Shown here piece by piece: positions 8,792 to 17,900 of a DNA stretch of 46,754 nucleotides. The number at the start of each line of letters is the position of its first letter. Positions within the stretch are counted from its first letter, which is position 1. The stretch is from Alphaproteobacteria bacterium (lineage in GTDB: Bacteria > Pseudomonadota > Alphaproteobacteria > Rhizobiales > Beijerinckiaceae). The notes under the pieces are model-generated. The model made no database searches and had not been told where the DNA came from. It saw only the letters and a list, made by a program, of their open reading frames with translations. Both the position numbers and the translations under genes were made by a program. The DNA lies in assembly GCA_021325385.1 (NCBI GenBank), contig JAJPHH010000118.1, positions 1-46,754 of the forward strand, read 5' to 3'.

Positions 8792-9340
8792 ATGTTGCGT
8801 TCGTCCATTCTCGTTGCGATCGTCGCTTGCATCGTCGCCGTCTATGCGCCGACCGTCTTTCCGGCTCTGCTCCAAGCGATGAGCGGCGGGACGAGCGACG
8901 CGCCCATGGCCGCCAATGCGGGCGCGCGCCCGGCTCAAGCGTCTGCGAGCCTGACGGGCGTCGGGGAAGATCGCATGATCGAAATCGCCGCCGACGGCGG
9001 CGGCCAGTATTCGACCGACGTCGTCATCAACGGCGTCGTGGTTCACATGTTGGTCGACACCGGCGCGACGACGGTCGCGCTTTCGGCCGAGACCGCGCAA
9101 CGGCTGAGCCTGCCCTTGAGCGAGGCGAGCTACACCGCGCTCGTCCACACCGCCAACGGCGTCGCCCGCGCCGCGCCGATCGTACTGCCTGCGGTCAGCG
9201 TCGGCAATATTTACGTGCCGGCGGTGCAAGGCCTGGTTTTGGAGCGCCGAGCCGGCCGTGTCGATCTGCTCGGCATGAGCTTCTTGAAGCGCCTCTCCTC
9301 AGTCGAGCAGCGATCCGGACGGCTCGTCCTGCGACAATAG
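8792..9340 (+). CDS. Retropepsin-like aspartic protease, membrane-anchored
   Basis: 182 residues from the ATG at 8792; upstream in-frame starts exist, but this one begins directly at the membrane anchor (residues about 4-28). The domain carries the aspartic protease motif VDTGATTVALS (Asp89-Thr90-Gly91) and ends with LLGMSFLKRLSSVEQR, the hallmark of the bacterial clan AA (TIGR02281-type) family. One domain implies a homodimer as in retroviral proteases. Facing the periplasm is expected. It is separate from the sugar operon (105-base gap) and convergent with the hsp20 genes. Confidence 0.82.
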   Translation: MLRSSILVAIVACIVAVYAPTVFPALLQAMSGGTSDAPMAANAGARPAQASASLTGVGEDRMIEIAADGGGQYSTDVVINGVVVHMLVDTGATTVALSAETAQRLSLPLSEASYTALVHTANGVARAAPIVLPAVSVGNIYVPAVQGLVLERRAGRVDLLGMSFLKRLSSVEQRSGRLVLRQ

Positions 9341-9344
9341 AGAC

Positions 9345-9373
9345 GCCGCCGGCCGCTGAATGCGACCGGCGGC
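9345..9373. terminator. Shared terminator hairpin between convergent protease and hsp20 genes
   Basis: GCCGCCGG (9345-9352) pairs with CCGGCGGC (9366-9373), and an inner CGC/GCG pair closes the loop TGAAT. It fills most of the 40-base gap between two converging genes. There is no long T run, so termination strength is uncertain. Confidence 0.6.
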
Positions 9374-9380
9374 CAACCTT

Positions 9381-9884
9381 TCAGTTCTTGCCATTGATGG
9401 CGATGCGCCGCGTCCTCGATTGGGCTTGCGCCGTCTTCGGCAAAGTCACGGTCAGGACGCCGTTCTTGAAGGACGCGGAGACCCTGTCCTCATCGACGTC
9501 GCCGCCGACCGGGATGCGGCGCTCGAAGCGGCCGTAAAAGCGCTCGGAGAAGTGCCGATCCTTGTCTTCGGTTTCGGATCGCTTTTCGCCGCGCAGCGTC
9601 AGCGCGCCGTCCTCCATCACGACCTCGACGTCCTTCTCGTCGAGACCTGGCAGGTCGGCGGCCACTCGGATTTCCTTATCTGTCTCCGAAATGTCGACGT
9701 TCGGCCACGCGCCGCCCCATGACGGGCGGCCGCTAAGAAGTGGCGAGTCGAAGCTGCGGAAAGCATCGTCGAAGAGCCGGTTGACCTCGCGATGGAGGGC
9801 AAGGAACGGGCTCTCGTAGTCACGAAAGCTCGTCGGAGTCGGGCTCGAGCCACGACCCCAAGGAATAAGATCACGGACGTTCAT
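9381..9884 (-). CDS. Small heat-shock protein, Hsp20 family (class B-like)
   Basis: 167 residues from the ATG at 9884, which has AAGGAG 8 bases upstream; the longer frame adds an Arg-rich stretch without homology. The alpha-crystallin domain covers about residues 55-160: WPNVDISETDKEIRVAADLPGLDEKDVEV, then LTLRGEKRSETEDKD, ending with the family motif NGVLTVTLPK. ATP-independent holdase that binds unfolding proteins. The N-terminal NVRDLIPWGRG form is typical of the class with a Hsp16.5-like core. Second gene of a leftward hsp20 pair, 75 bases behind the other. Confidence 0.93.
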   Translation of the reverse strand: MNVRDLIPWGRGSSPTPTSFRDYESPFLALHREVNRLFDDAFRSFDSPLLSGRPSWGGAWPNVDISETDKEIRVAADLPGLDEKDVEVVMEDGALTLRGEKRSETEDKDRHFSERFYGRFERRIPVGGDVDEDRVSASFKNGVLTVTLPKTAQAQSRTRRIAINGKN

Positions 9885-9910
9885 CGGTCTGCTCCTTCTT
9901 TCTCGGGCGA

Positions 9911-9934
9911 AGCTCCGCCGCCGGCGCGGCGGCT
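9911..9934 (-). other. Intercistronic hairpin between the two hsp20 genes
   Basis: GCCGCC (9917-9922) pairs with GGCGGC (9928-9933) around GGCGC. It lies just upstream of the ribosome site of the second hsp20 gene. It could tune processing or translation. No T run follows. Confidence 0.45.
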
Positions 9935-9959
9935 GGGCGCTTCGCATGAACCTGGCCGC

Positions 9960-10415
9960 TCAGGCGGCCTTGGCGTCGGCGAGCTTCGGCCGGGCCTCTG
10001 CGGCGCGCTGAACCTGGATTTTGCGCGGCTTCATCCGCTCGGGCAGGTCGCGCGCCAGATCGATGATCAGCATGCCGTTCTCGAGCTTCGCGGCGACCGC
10101 CATGACGTAGTCGGCCAGCTCGAACCGGTGTTCGAAGGCGTCCTTCATGCCGCGGTGAAGGTACTGAACCTCGCCCTCGCCAGTCTTGGCGCCGCTCACC
10201 ACGAGTTCGTTCTGCTCTTGGGTGATGGTGAGATTTTCGGCGCCGAATCCCGGCGTCGCCATGATGATGCGATAGGTTTCGTCGCCCGTTTTGACGATGT
10301 CATAGGGCGGCCAGTCGCCGGTTTGCGTTTCGAGCGCGCTTTCGAGCAGATCGAGCGCTCGGTCGAAACCGATGCTGGACCGGAAAAAGGGGGTAAATTC
10401 CTGACTTATCCTCAT
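9960..10415 (-). CDS. Small heat-shock protein, Hsp20 family (IbpA/HspA type)
   Basis: 151 residues from the ATG at 10415, with GGAGG 8 bases upstream; the longer open frame runs through the leader RNA and is not used. MRISQEFTPFFRSSIGFDRALDLLE followed by YDIVKTGDETYRIIMATPGF is the class A (IbpA-like) N-terminus of rhizobial small heat-shock proteins. The alpha-crystallin core ends with LENGMLIIDLARDLPERMKPRKI. The C-terminal I-x-I/V tail motif is KIQV. It is probably co-transcribed with the class B gene behind it. The leader carries a ROSE-like element, so translation is likely temperature controlled. Confidence 0.93.
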   Translation of the reverse strand: MRISQEFTPFFRSSIGFDRALDLLESALETQTGDWPPYDIVKTGDETYRIIMATPGFGAENLTITQEQNELVVSGAKTGEGEVQYLHRGMKDAFEHRFELADYVMAVAAKLENGMLIIDLARDLPERMKPRKIQVQRAAEARPKLADAKAA

Positions 10416-10510
10416 AGCCACATCCTCCATTGAGCAACATGGATACGAAGGGGCGCCGAAGAGCTGCGCCTCTTGGCCTTGCCGGCCCCGGCAGGCGACC
10501 GGCATTTTCG
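10416..10510 (-). ncRNA. Candidate ROSE-type RNA thermometer in the hsp20 leader
   Basis: The leader ends with CCATGTTGCTC AAT GGAGGATGTGG, read on the minus strand and ending 5 bases before the ATG. TTGCTC can pair with the ribosome site GGAGGA as U-A, U-G, bulged G, C-G, U-A, C-G, exactly the geometry of the last hairpin of ROSE elements (conserved UYGCU against the Shine-Dalgarno). Outer pairs CCAUGU/GUGUGG-type extend the stem. Upstream hairpins include GGCGC/GCGCC and GCCGG/CCGGC. ROSE elements block translation at low temperature and melt on heat shock. Confidence 0.72.
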
Positions 10511-10540
10511 ATTTAGAAGCGTTCGACCTCCGTTCAAGGG
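10511..10540 (-). promoter_or_regulatory. Possible heat-shock (RpoH-type) promoter of the hsp20 pair
   Basis: On the minus strand CCCTTGAA (10533-10540) matches the alphaproteobacterial RpoH -35 box; CTTCTAAAT (10511-10519) could serve as -10, at slightly short spacing. It sits at the right distance before the ROSE leader. Confidence 0.4.
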
Positions 10541-10687
10541 GGGAAGGCCGCGAGAAAGTGGGTTGAGCCGCCCCCGATTGGCGAACCGCTCGCGAGCGAC
10601 CGCCATTGCGGTTTCCGCCGCGCGGAACTCTCGCGAATCCGCGCTGTTTCCCCGGTGAAAGGCTCCGTTTCGAGAGGGTTTACGGCC

Positions 10688-11080
10688 ATGGACAAAGCGT
10701 TGACCGCTGGCGGGTGGGCGGCTTTGATGCTCGCCGGCTTCGCCGCTCTTCCCGCGAGGGCTGACGCTTCTCCCTTGATGGGAAAGACCGTGGCGTGCGA
10801 TTCCGCCCAGGAAGTCCAGTCCTTCGTCGGCGGAAAAGCCGACGAGCAGGTGAAGACGGCGCTGGACCGCGTGAATCACAAATATGGCAAGGACGCTTGC
10901 AGCGTGGAAATGCTGGTCTTTCAACCGCAGGGCAAGGTGGCGGCCGTCGTCGCCCCGGAAGGTGCGATCGAGATCCTGAAGGTGCAGGTCGTGGGGGTGG
11001 TCGACGGATCGGGAATGAAGGCGTTGACCGAGCCCGTTACGCAATACGTGCCGGTGAAAGCGAAGGGTTTGGATATCTAA
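10688..11080 (+). CDS. Small exported protein of unknown function
   Basis: 130 residues from the ATG at 10688, preceded by GAGAGGG. A GTG at 10655 would add 11 residues and spoil the signal peptide. Residues 1-25 form a clear Sec signal peptide (basic start, hydrophobic core, cut near ARADA). The mature protein is about 105 residues with two cysteines (in VACDS and DACSV) that could form a disulphide in the periplasm. I do not recognise the family. It is divergent from the hsp20 genes and followed by the DUF3891 gene after 81 bases. Confidence 0.65.
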   Translation: MDKALTAGGWAALMLAGFAALPARADASPLMGKTVACDSAQEVQSFVGGKADEQVKTALDRVNHKYGKDACSVEMLVFQPQGKVAAVVAPEGAIEILKVQVVGVVDGSGMKALTEPVTQYVPVKAKGLDI

Positions 11081-11161
11081 TTCGGCGCTTGCTGGGGCGG
11101 GGACCGCCGAGCCGAGGCGTTTTGTGTCTTGCTGTGTAAAAGGGTTGGCGGAGAAGGGCGC

Positions 11162-11914
11162 ATGCTGTTTCGCAGTCAGCCTTCCGGCGTCCTCGCCGTC
11201 AGCCAGCCCATGCACGCCTGGATTTCCGGCCAGATTCTTCGCGCCTGGAGCGAGAGGCTCATTGAACCGTTGCTGCTCGCCGCCGAGCAGCACGACATTG
11301 GCTGGCTCGATTGGGAGACCCAGCCGACCTTCAATCCAGCCACCGGCCGGCCGCATTCATTCCGGGAGATCGGCGCAGCGACCCATGCGCCGATGTGGAC
11401 GAAAGGCGTGGAGCGGGCGCTCGACGCCTGGGGCGCGCATGTGGCGCTGCTCGTCTCGCGCCATGGCGGCGTGATCTATCGCCGCTATGTCGACCGCCGC
11501 CGCGTCGCCGCCGCCGACGCGGCGGCGGCGGACCGATATTTGGCGGTTCAGTCCGTAAAAGAGAAAAGTTGGGCCGATCAGCTCGGTCTCAGCGACCAAG
11601 TCTTGCAAAGCGAGACGATGCTTGTCGCATTCGCCGATACGTTGTCTCTGGCGCTCTGCGGCGATCTGAAAACCCCGCTCGAATTGCAGGCGCCCGGACG
11701 ACGCGGCGGGACGATCGCCATGCGTCTCGAAGAGCGCGGAGACCGGTCGTTCGAGTTCAGCCTTTCGCCATGGCCATTCCGCGAGACGGCCCTAACCGTC
11801 GAAGGCGAGGCGCGCCCATTGCCGGCGGATGGCCGCTTTCCGGACGAGGCCGCCATGCGCGCATGGCTTGCCGGACAAGAGCGCGTCGTATTCCGGTCGC
11901 ATCTCACGGGCTAA
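11162..11914 (+). CDS. DUF3891 family protein
   Basis: 250 residues from the ATG at 11162. The N-terminus MLFRSQPSGVLAVSQPMHAWISGQI, then AAEQHDIGWLDWE and LLVSRHGG, matches DUF3891, a cytoplasmic family of unknown activity. The conserved His-Asp pairs (HD in QHDIGW, later SRHG) recall HD-type metal hydrolases, but no function is established. Longer in-frame start at 11129 is possible but lacks homology. It ends an isolated pair of rightward genes; a small ATCCC/GGGAT hairpin follows. Confidence 0.78.
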   Translation: MLFRSQPSGVLAVSQPMHAWISGQILRAWSERLIEPLLLAAEQHDIGWLDWETQPTFNPATGRPHSFREIGAATHAPMWTKGVERALDAWGAHVALLVSRHGGVIYRRYVDRRRVAAADAAAADRYLAVQSVKEKSWADQLGLSDQVLQSETMLVAFADTLSLALCGDLKTPLELQAPGRRGGTIAMRLEERGDRSFEFSLSPWPFRETALTVEGEARPLPADGRFPDEAAMRAWLAGQERVVFRSHLTG

Positions 11915-12144
11915 CGCGCCGTCATCCCGTGTGGGATCCAGACTTCAGACGCGCGGGAATGGCGCGTACTTTCTCACGCCCGCGACAGTTCCGGTCAGGC
12001 TCGAAAAAAATCGCCGAATGCGACGCCTCGGCGTCTAAGGCGGCGCAGCTAACGACTATTGCATGCGATATGCGTTTATGATAGGCATGAGCCGCTGCCC
12101 CTAGTCCCTGGACTGGGCTTGGCGAAGTACAAGGGAGGAAATCG
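11915..12144. other. Gap before the first sugar ABC operon, with small dyads
   Basis: Holds a hairpin of the dispersed GTCATCCC...GGGATCCAG type (11921-11940), a perfect GACGCC-TC-GGCGTC dyad (12022-12035), and the AT-rich stretch 12055-12085, where TATGAT (12077-12082) is a fair -10 box without a good -35. The promoter of the 12145-19293 operon must lie here; the dyad or the GCATGCGATATGCGT stretch (12061-12075) could be an operator. Confidence 0.4.
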
Positions 12145-13188
12145 ATGAAAAGAAGCGCCGGTCGCGCGCTCTTGCGCGCCTTGCCTGCATTGGCCGCTGT
12201 TGTCGCGCTCTCGGTCGGCGCCGCAGAAGCCTCCAACAACAAGATCGCGCTGATCCCCGGCGGGCCGCATCCCTATTTCGCGCCCTGGGAGCAGGCTGCG
12301 GCCGACGCGAAGAAGGATTTCAACATCGCCGCGGTCGACTTCAAAGTGCCGACCGAATGGAAGCTCAATCTGCAGACGGAGTTGATCGAGAGCTTGCTGA
12401 CGCAAGGCTATAATGGCTTCGGCATTTTCCCCGGCGACGCCGTCGGCATCAACACGACGATCGAAGAGCTCGCGTCGAACAACGCGCCGGCTTTGGCCCT
12501 CGCCGGCTGCGCTCAAGATCCGACCAAAGCGGCCTTCTGCCTCGGCACCGATGTCTACAATTCTGCCTATCTCGGCACGAAAGCCTTGATCAAGGCGATG
12601 GGCGGCAAGGGCAAGATCGTTCACCTCGCCGGCCTGCTGGTCGACCCGAACACCAAATTGCGCATGGACGCCGTCGAGAAAGCGGTCAAGGAGACCGGCG
12701 GGGCCGTGACCCTGATCCAGCATATCACCGACACCGACGCTCAGGAGGCGGCGGATCAAAAGATCAACGCGCTGCTTGGCGCGCAAAAAGATCAGATCGA
12801 CGGACTGATCGCCACCGCCTATATCCCCTCCGTCGTCGCCGCCAAATCGCTTCGCAATCTCGGCGACAAACGTATCAAGCTGGTCGGCATCGACGACGAC
12901 AAGATCGTCCTCGACGCGATCAAGGACGGGTTCGCCGCCGGCACGATGGCGCAGAATCCCTATGGCCAAGGCTATATCGGCGCGTATGTCCTCGACCTCT
13001 TGGCGAGCGGAATTTGCAAGGTGCGAGCCGACGCGCCGTTCATCAAAACGCCGCAGACGGCTCGTTTCATCGACTCGGGCACCCTGCTGATCAGCACTGA
13101 CAATATCGGCTCGTACAAGGACGACCTGAAGAAGATCACGAACGACATTCGTTCTTCGATCAAGTCGAAATATTTGGACTGCAAATAA
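12145..13188 (+). CDS. Sugar ABC transporter substrate-binding protein (type 1 periplasmic fold)
   Basis: 347 residues with a Sec signal peptide (1-30, cut after AEA). The mature part starts KIALIPGGPHPYFAPWEQAA, the ribose/xylose-binding-protein pattern, and has the two-lobe arrangement of the RbsB family with DGLIATAYIPS and KLVGIDDD as later strands. It captures a sugar in the periplasm and delivers it to the permease pair encoded next. AALAGCAQDP and the final DCK add two cysteines that may be oxidised. It is first in a seven-gene operon; a strong hairpin follows its stop, as is common for binding-protein genes that need more transcript than the membrane genes. Substrate unknown. Confidence 0.9.
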   Translation: MKRSAGRALLRALPALAAVVALSVGAAEASNNKIALIPGGPHPYFAPWEQAAADAKKDFNIAAVDFKVPTEWKLNLQTELIESLLTQGYNGFGIFPGDAVGINTTIEELASNNAPALALAGCAQDPTKAAFCLGTDVYNSAYLGTKALIKAMGGKGKIVHLAGLLVDPNTKLRMDAVEKAVKETGGAVTLIQHITDTDAQEAADQKINALLGAQKDQIDGLIATAYIPSVVAAKSLRNLGDKRIKLVGIDDDKIVLDAIKDGFAAGTMAQNPYGQGYIGAYVLDLLASGICKVRADAPFIKTPQTARFIDSGTLLISTDNIGSYKDDLKKITNDIRSSIKSKYLDCK

Positions 13189-13200
13189 GCTTGGTCGAAA

Positions 13201-13233
13201 CGCTCCGGACCCGCCGCGCGGCGGTCCGGAGCG
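13201..13233 (+). other. Strong intercistronic hairpin after the binding-protein gene
   Basis: CGCTCCGGACC(C)GCC pairs with GGCGGTCCGGAGCG around GCGC, a 14-pair stem with one bulged C and no T run. It lies 12 bases after the stop and probably protects the upstream message from 3' decay. Confidence 0.65.
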
Positions 13234-13296
13234 CCGGCCTCGCGGCCGCTAGCCGAGCAAACAGGATCGACCCGTTTCATCTGCGCAAGCCCGAGC

Positions 13297-14301
13297 ATGA
13301 GCCTCGCAAGCGATATCGAACTCCGCTCCGGGCGTCGCGCCTGGCTGAGCGAACAATCGGGCGCGATCGGCCTTGCCGGCATCGTGATTATCTTCTGGAT
13401 CGTTTTCGCCAGTTGGGCGCCCGGCTTCGTCTCGCCCTTCAACCTCTTCGCCATATCGCGGACGCTCGCCATCGACATCGTGATCGGCTTCTCGACCATG
13501 GTCGTTCTGGCGACCGGCGGCATGAACCTGGCGATCGGGGCGATCGGCGTCTGCAGCGTCATGCTCGCCGGCTATCTGATGCAAAAACTCGGCGTCCCTT
13601 ATCCGCTCGCTTTGACCGTCGCGCTGCTGCTCGGCGCGCTGCTGGGCTGGGCCAATGGGGTCGCGATCGTCCGCTCCGGCGTGAATTCCTTCATCATCAC
13701 CTTGGCGAGCGCCAGCCTCTATACCGGCGGCATGCTGATCCTGAGCAAGGCTGTCATTTACAACGCCTTGCCGCCGGCGATCGCGGCCTTCGGCCGGATG
13801 CGCTTCGGCTTCGTCTCGCCGCTTCTGATCGTCGCGCTGGCGATCGGCGCGGCGCTCGTTGTCCTGTTTCGCTTCACGGCGCTCGGGCGCGAAATTCTCG
13901 CCGCCGGCGCCAACGCCCGCGCCGCCCAGCTTTCCGGCGTCCCGGTCAGCCGGGCGATCATCGTCGCCCATACGCTATCCGGTCTCCTGGCTGCGGCCGC
14001 CGGGCTCATGCTGCTCAGTCGGCTCGGCGCCGCGATGCCTTCGATCGGCGAGGATTGGCTGCTGCCCTCCTTCCTTGCGCCCGTGCTCGGCGGCGCGCTG
14101 CTCAGCGGCGGCTCGATCTCGGTCGTCGGCGCGATGATCGGCGCCCTGTTGGTCACGACCATTCGCTCCGGCCTGCTGATCATGCAGGTCGGCAATTTCT
14201 GGCTGCTGCTCTTTCTGGGCATGATGCTGCTCCTCGCCGTGCTGCTCGATCGCTATCGTACGGTCTACGCCGAGCGCCGCAGCTTGGGACGACGCGCATG
14301 A
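13297..14301 (+). CDS. Sugar ABC transporter permease 1 (RbsC-like)
   Basis: 334 residues with about nine hydrophobic helices. Family signatures are ATGGMNLAIGAIGV, LGWANGVAIVRSGVNSFIITLASAS and GREILAAGANARAAQLSGV, the cytoplasmic loop contacting the ATPase. It forms half of the inner-membrane channel; the partner is the next gene, overlapped by the ATGA quartet at 14298. Two non-identical permeases rather than a homodimer suggest a heterodimeric importer. Confidence 0.92.
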   Translation: MSLASDIELRSGRRAWLSEQSGAIGLAGIVIIFWIVFASWAPGFVSPFNLFAISRTLAIDIVIGFSTMVVLATGGMNLAIGAIGVCSVMLAGYLMQKLGVPYPLALTVALLLGALLGWANGVAIVRSGVNSFIITLASASLYTGGMLILSKAVIYNALPPAIAAFGRMRFGFVSPLLIVALAIGAALVVLFRFTALGREILAAGANARAAQLSGVPVSRAIIVAHTLSGLLAAAAGLMLLSRLGAAMPSIGEDWLLPSFLAPVLGGALLSGGSISVVGAMIGALLVTTIRSGLLIMQVGNFWLLLFLGMMLLLAVLLDRYRTVYAERRSLGRRA

Positions 14302-15251
14302 CTTGGTCGCAGCGTTTCCTCGCGCAGGAATGGTCGATGCTCGCGGTCGCCATCGCGATCGGCTTCGTGATCCTGTCGCTGCTCTCGCCCGCCTTCCTCA
14401 CCGAATATAATCTTTATGTCATGTTGCGCTCGTTCTGCGTCGTGCTCGTCGTCGCCTTTGCGCAGATGCTGACGCTCGCCGTCGGTCAGCTCAATCTGGC
14501 GATCGGCGCGCTTGGCGGCCTGGTCGCCATCGCGGTTGGCGGCATGATGGAGAAGCTCGGCTTTCCGATCAGCGCGGCTGTCGGGCTCGGGCTTCTGATC
14601 GGACTCGGCGGCGGACTGGCGAATGGGCTGCTGACCGTACGCACCGGAATCAACGGCTTTATCATAACTCTCGCGACCGCTTCCGTGTTCACCGGGATCA
14701 ATCTCGGCGTCACCGAATCGATCCCCTTCTATAATTTGCCGGGGCCGTTCGTCGCGTTCGGCGTCGGGCGGTTCTTCGCCGTGCCCTACCTTCTCATTCC
14801 GCCGGTCCTGGCTGCGCTGCTGCTCGCGCTGTTCCTCGCCCGCACCGCGCCCGGCCGATACTTGCTCGCGGTCGGAGGCAATGCGCATGCGGCGGAACTC
14901 TCCGGCATCCCGCGGGACCGGATCATCGTCCTCGCCCACGCTCTGTCGGGTCTGCTTGCGGCGATTGGCGCCATTCTAGCGGAAGCGCAACTCGGCTCGG
15001 CCCAGCCGACAATCGGCGCCGACTGGCTGGTCATGTCCTTCGCCGCGCCGATCATTGGCGGCGCCGCCTTGACCGGCGGCCATATTTCGGTCGCGGCCAC
15101 CGCGCTCGCCGTCGTGCTCGTCGTGCTGATCCAGAACGGCATGGTTCTCGCCAAGGTCGATCCGTATTGGGTGCAGTTTCTGCTCGGCGCCCTGATCTTG
15201 GCTGCGGTTGGGCTCAATCGCCTGCGCGCCGTCCGGGTCGAGGCCGCTTAA
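14298..15251 (+). CDS. Sugar ABC transporter permease 2 (RbsC-like)
   Basis: 317 residues from the ATG at 14298, coupled to permease 1 by the ATGA overlap; the much longer open frame upstream is out-of-frame reading of permease 1. Signatures: LAVGQLNLAIGALGG, LANGLLTVRTGINGFIITLAT and GRYLLAVGGNAHAAELSGI. Clearly a paralogue of permease 1, so the pair arose by duplication. The ATPase gene starts 2 bases after its stop. Confidence 0.92.
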   Translation: MTWSQRFLAQEWSMLAVAIAIGFVILSLLSPAFLTEYNLYVMLRSFCVVLVVAFAQMLTLAVGQLNLAIGALGGLVAIAVGGMMEKLGFPISAAVGLGLLIGLGGGLANGLLTVRTGINGFIITLATASVFTGINLGVTESIPFYNLPGPFVAFGVGRFFAVPYLLIPPVLAALLLALFLARTAPGRYLLAVGGNAHAAELSGIPRDRIIVLAHALSGLLAAIGAILAEAQLGSAQPTIGADWLVMSFAAPIIGGAALTGGHISVAATALAVVLVVLIQNGMVLAKVDPYWVQFLLGALILAAVGLNRLRAVRVEAA

Positions 15252-15253
15252 GA

Positions 15254-16781
<1,528 letters not shown>

Positions 16782-16789
<8 letters not shown>

Positions 16790-17900
16790 GGTCGATCGTG
16801 TCGAAGTCCTGATGGTCGACTTGAAGCCGAAGGTCACGCGCACCGACGCGATTCAAGCCTTTGTCAGCCAAGAGACGCCAATCGTCCGCATCCATAGCGA
16901 CGAGGGAATCGTCGGCGCCGGCTATTCCTATACGATCGGCACCGGCGGCCACGCTGTCGTCGATCTGATCGTGCGTCATCTTGCGCCGCGTCTGATCGGC
17001 CGGGATCCCGCTTTCGTCGAGGCGATCTGGCGCGATCTCCTGTTCCACACGCATGCGACGTCGGTCGGCGCAATCACCTCGCTCGCGCTCTGCGCGATCG
17101 ACATGGCGCTTTGGGACATGCGTTGCCTGAAAAGCGGGCGGCCGCTCCATGTCGAGGCCGGCGGCGCGCAAACCTCGATCCCGCTCTATACGACCGAGGG
17201 CGGCTGGCTTCAGCTCGAGACCTCAGCCCTGGTCGAGGACGCGCTCGCCGCCAAGGCCGCCGGCTTCGGCGGCGCCAAGATCAAGGTCGGCCGGCCGCCG
17301 CATGAAGACGTGGCGCGGCTGGCGGCGGTGCGCGCCGCGGTCGGCGCGGATTTCGAAATCATGATCGACGCCAATCAGGCCTTCACGGTCGAGGCGGCGA
17401 TCCGCCGCGCGCGGCTCTACGAGCCGTTCGACCTCGCTTGGTACGAGGAGCCTCTCCCGGCCGACGACATTGACGGCCACACTCGTTTGTCGGCGACCAC
17501 CACGCTGCCGATCGCGGTGGGCGAATCGCTGTATAGCCTGTCCCATTTTCGCGAATATTTGCAACGCGGCGCCTGCTCGGTCATCCAAGCCGACGTCGCG
17601 CGGATCGGCGGAATCACGCCCTGGCTCAAGGCCGCGCATCTCGCCGAAGCATTCAATGTCGCGATCTGCCCGCATTTCTTGATGGAGCTGCACGTCGCTC
17701 TGGGCTGCGCCGTACCCAATGCGCGCTGGATCGAATATATCCCGCAGCTCGATGCTCTGACTTCGAGCGGCATGGCGATCCGCGACGGCCGCGCGACGCC
17801 CTCCGACAAGCCCGGACTCGGCGTCGCGTGGGATTGGCAAAAGATCGAGCGGCTGCGGGTGGACGACAGAACCTATGTTATCGACGAAACCCATCGCTAA
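16782..17900 (+). CDS. Enolase-superfamily acid-sugar dehydratase (mandelate racemase subgroup)
   Basis: 372 residues. The catalytic set of the mandelate racemase subgroup lines up one residue off the archetype: Lys166 and Lys168 (KIKVG), metal ligands Asp196, Glu222 and Glu248, the Asp271-His298 dyad (QADV and CPHF) and Glu318. Having both the KxK base and the His-Asp dyad fits dehydratases that remove water from aldonic acids, giving 2-keto-3-deoxy sugars. Being coupled to a sugar importer and a rhamnose-mutarotase-like gene, it probably works on an aldonate from L-rhamnose, L-fucose, L-lyxose or a similar sugar. No aldolase or dehydrogenase is in the same operon. Confidence 0.88.

Noticed and set aside
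9885..9959. ROSE element before the second hsp20 gene
   Set aside because: The 75-base gap has a GC hairpin but no UYGCU segment able to pair with its AAGGAG site.
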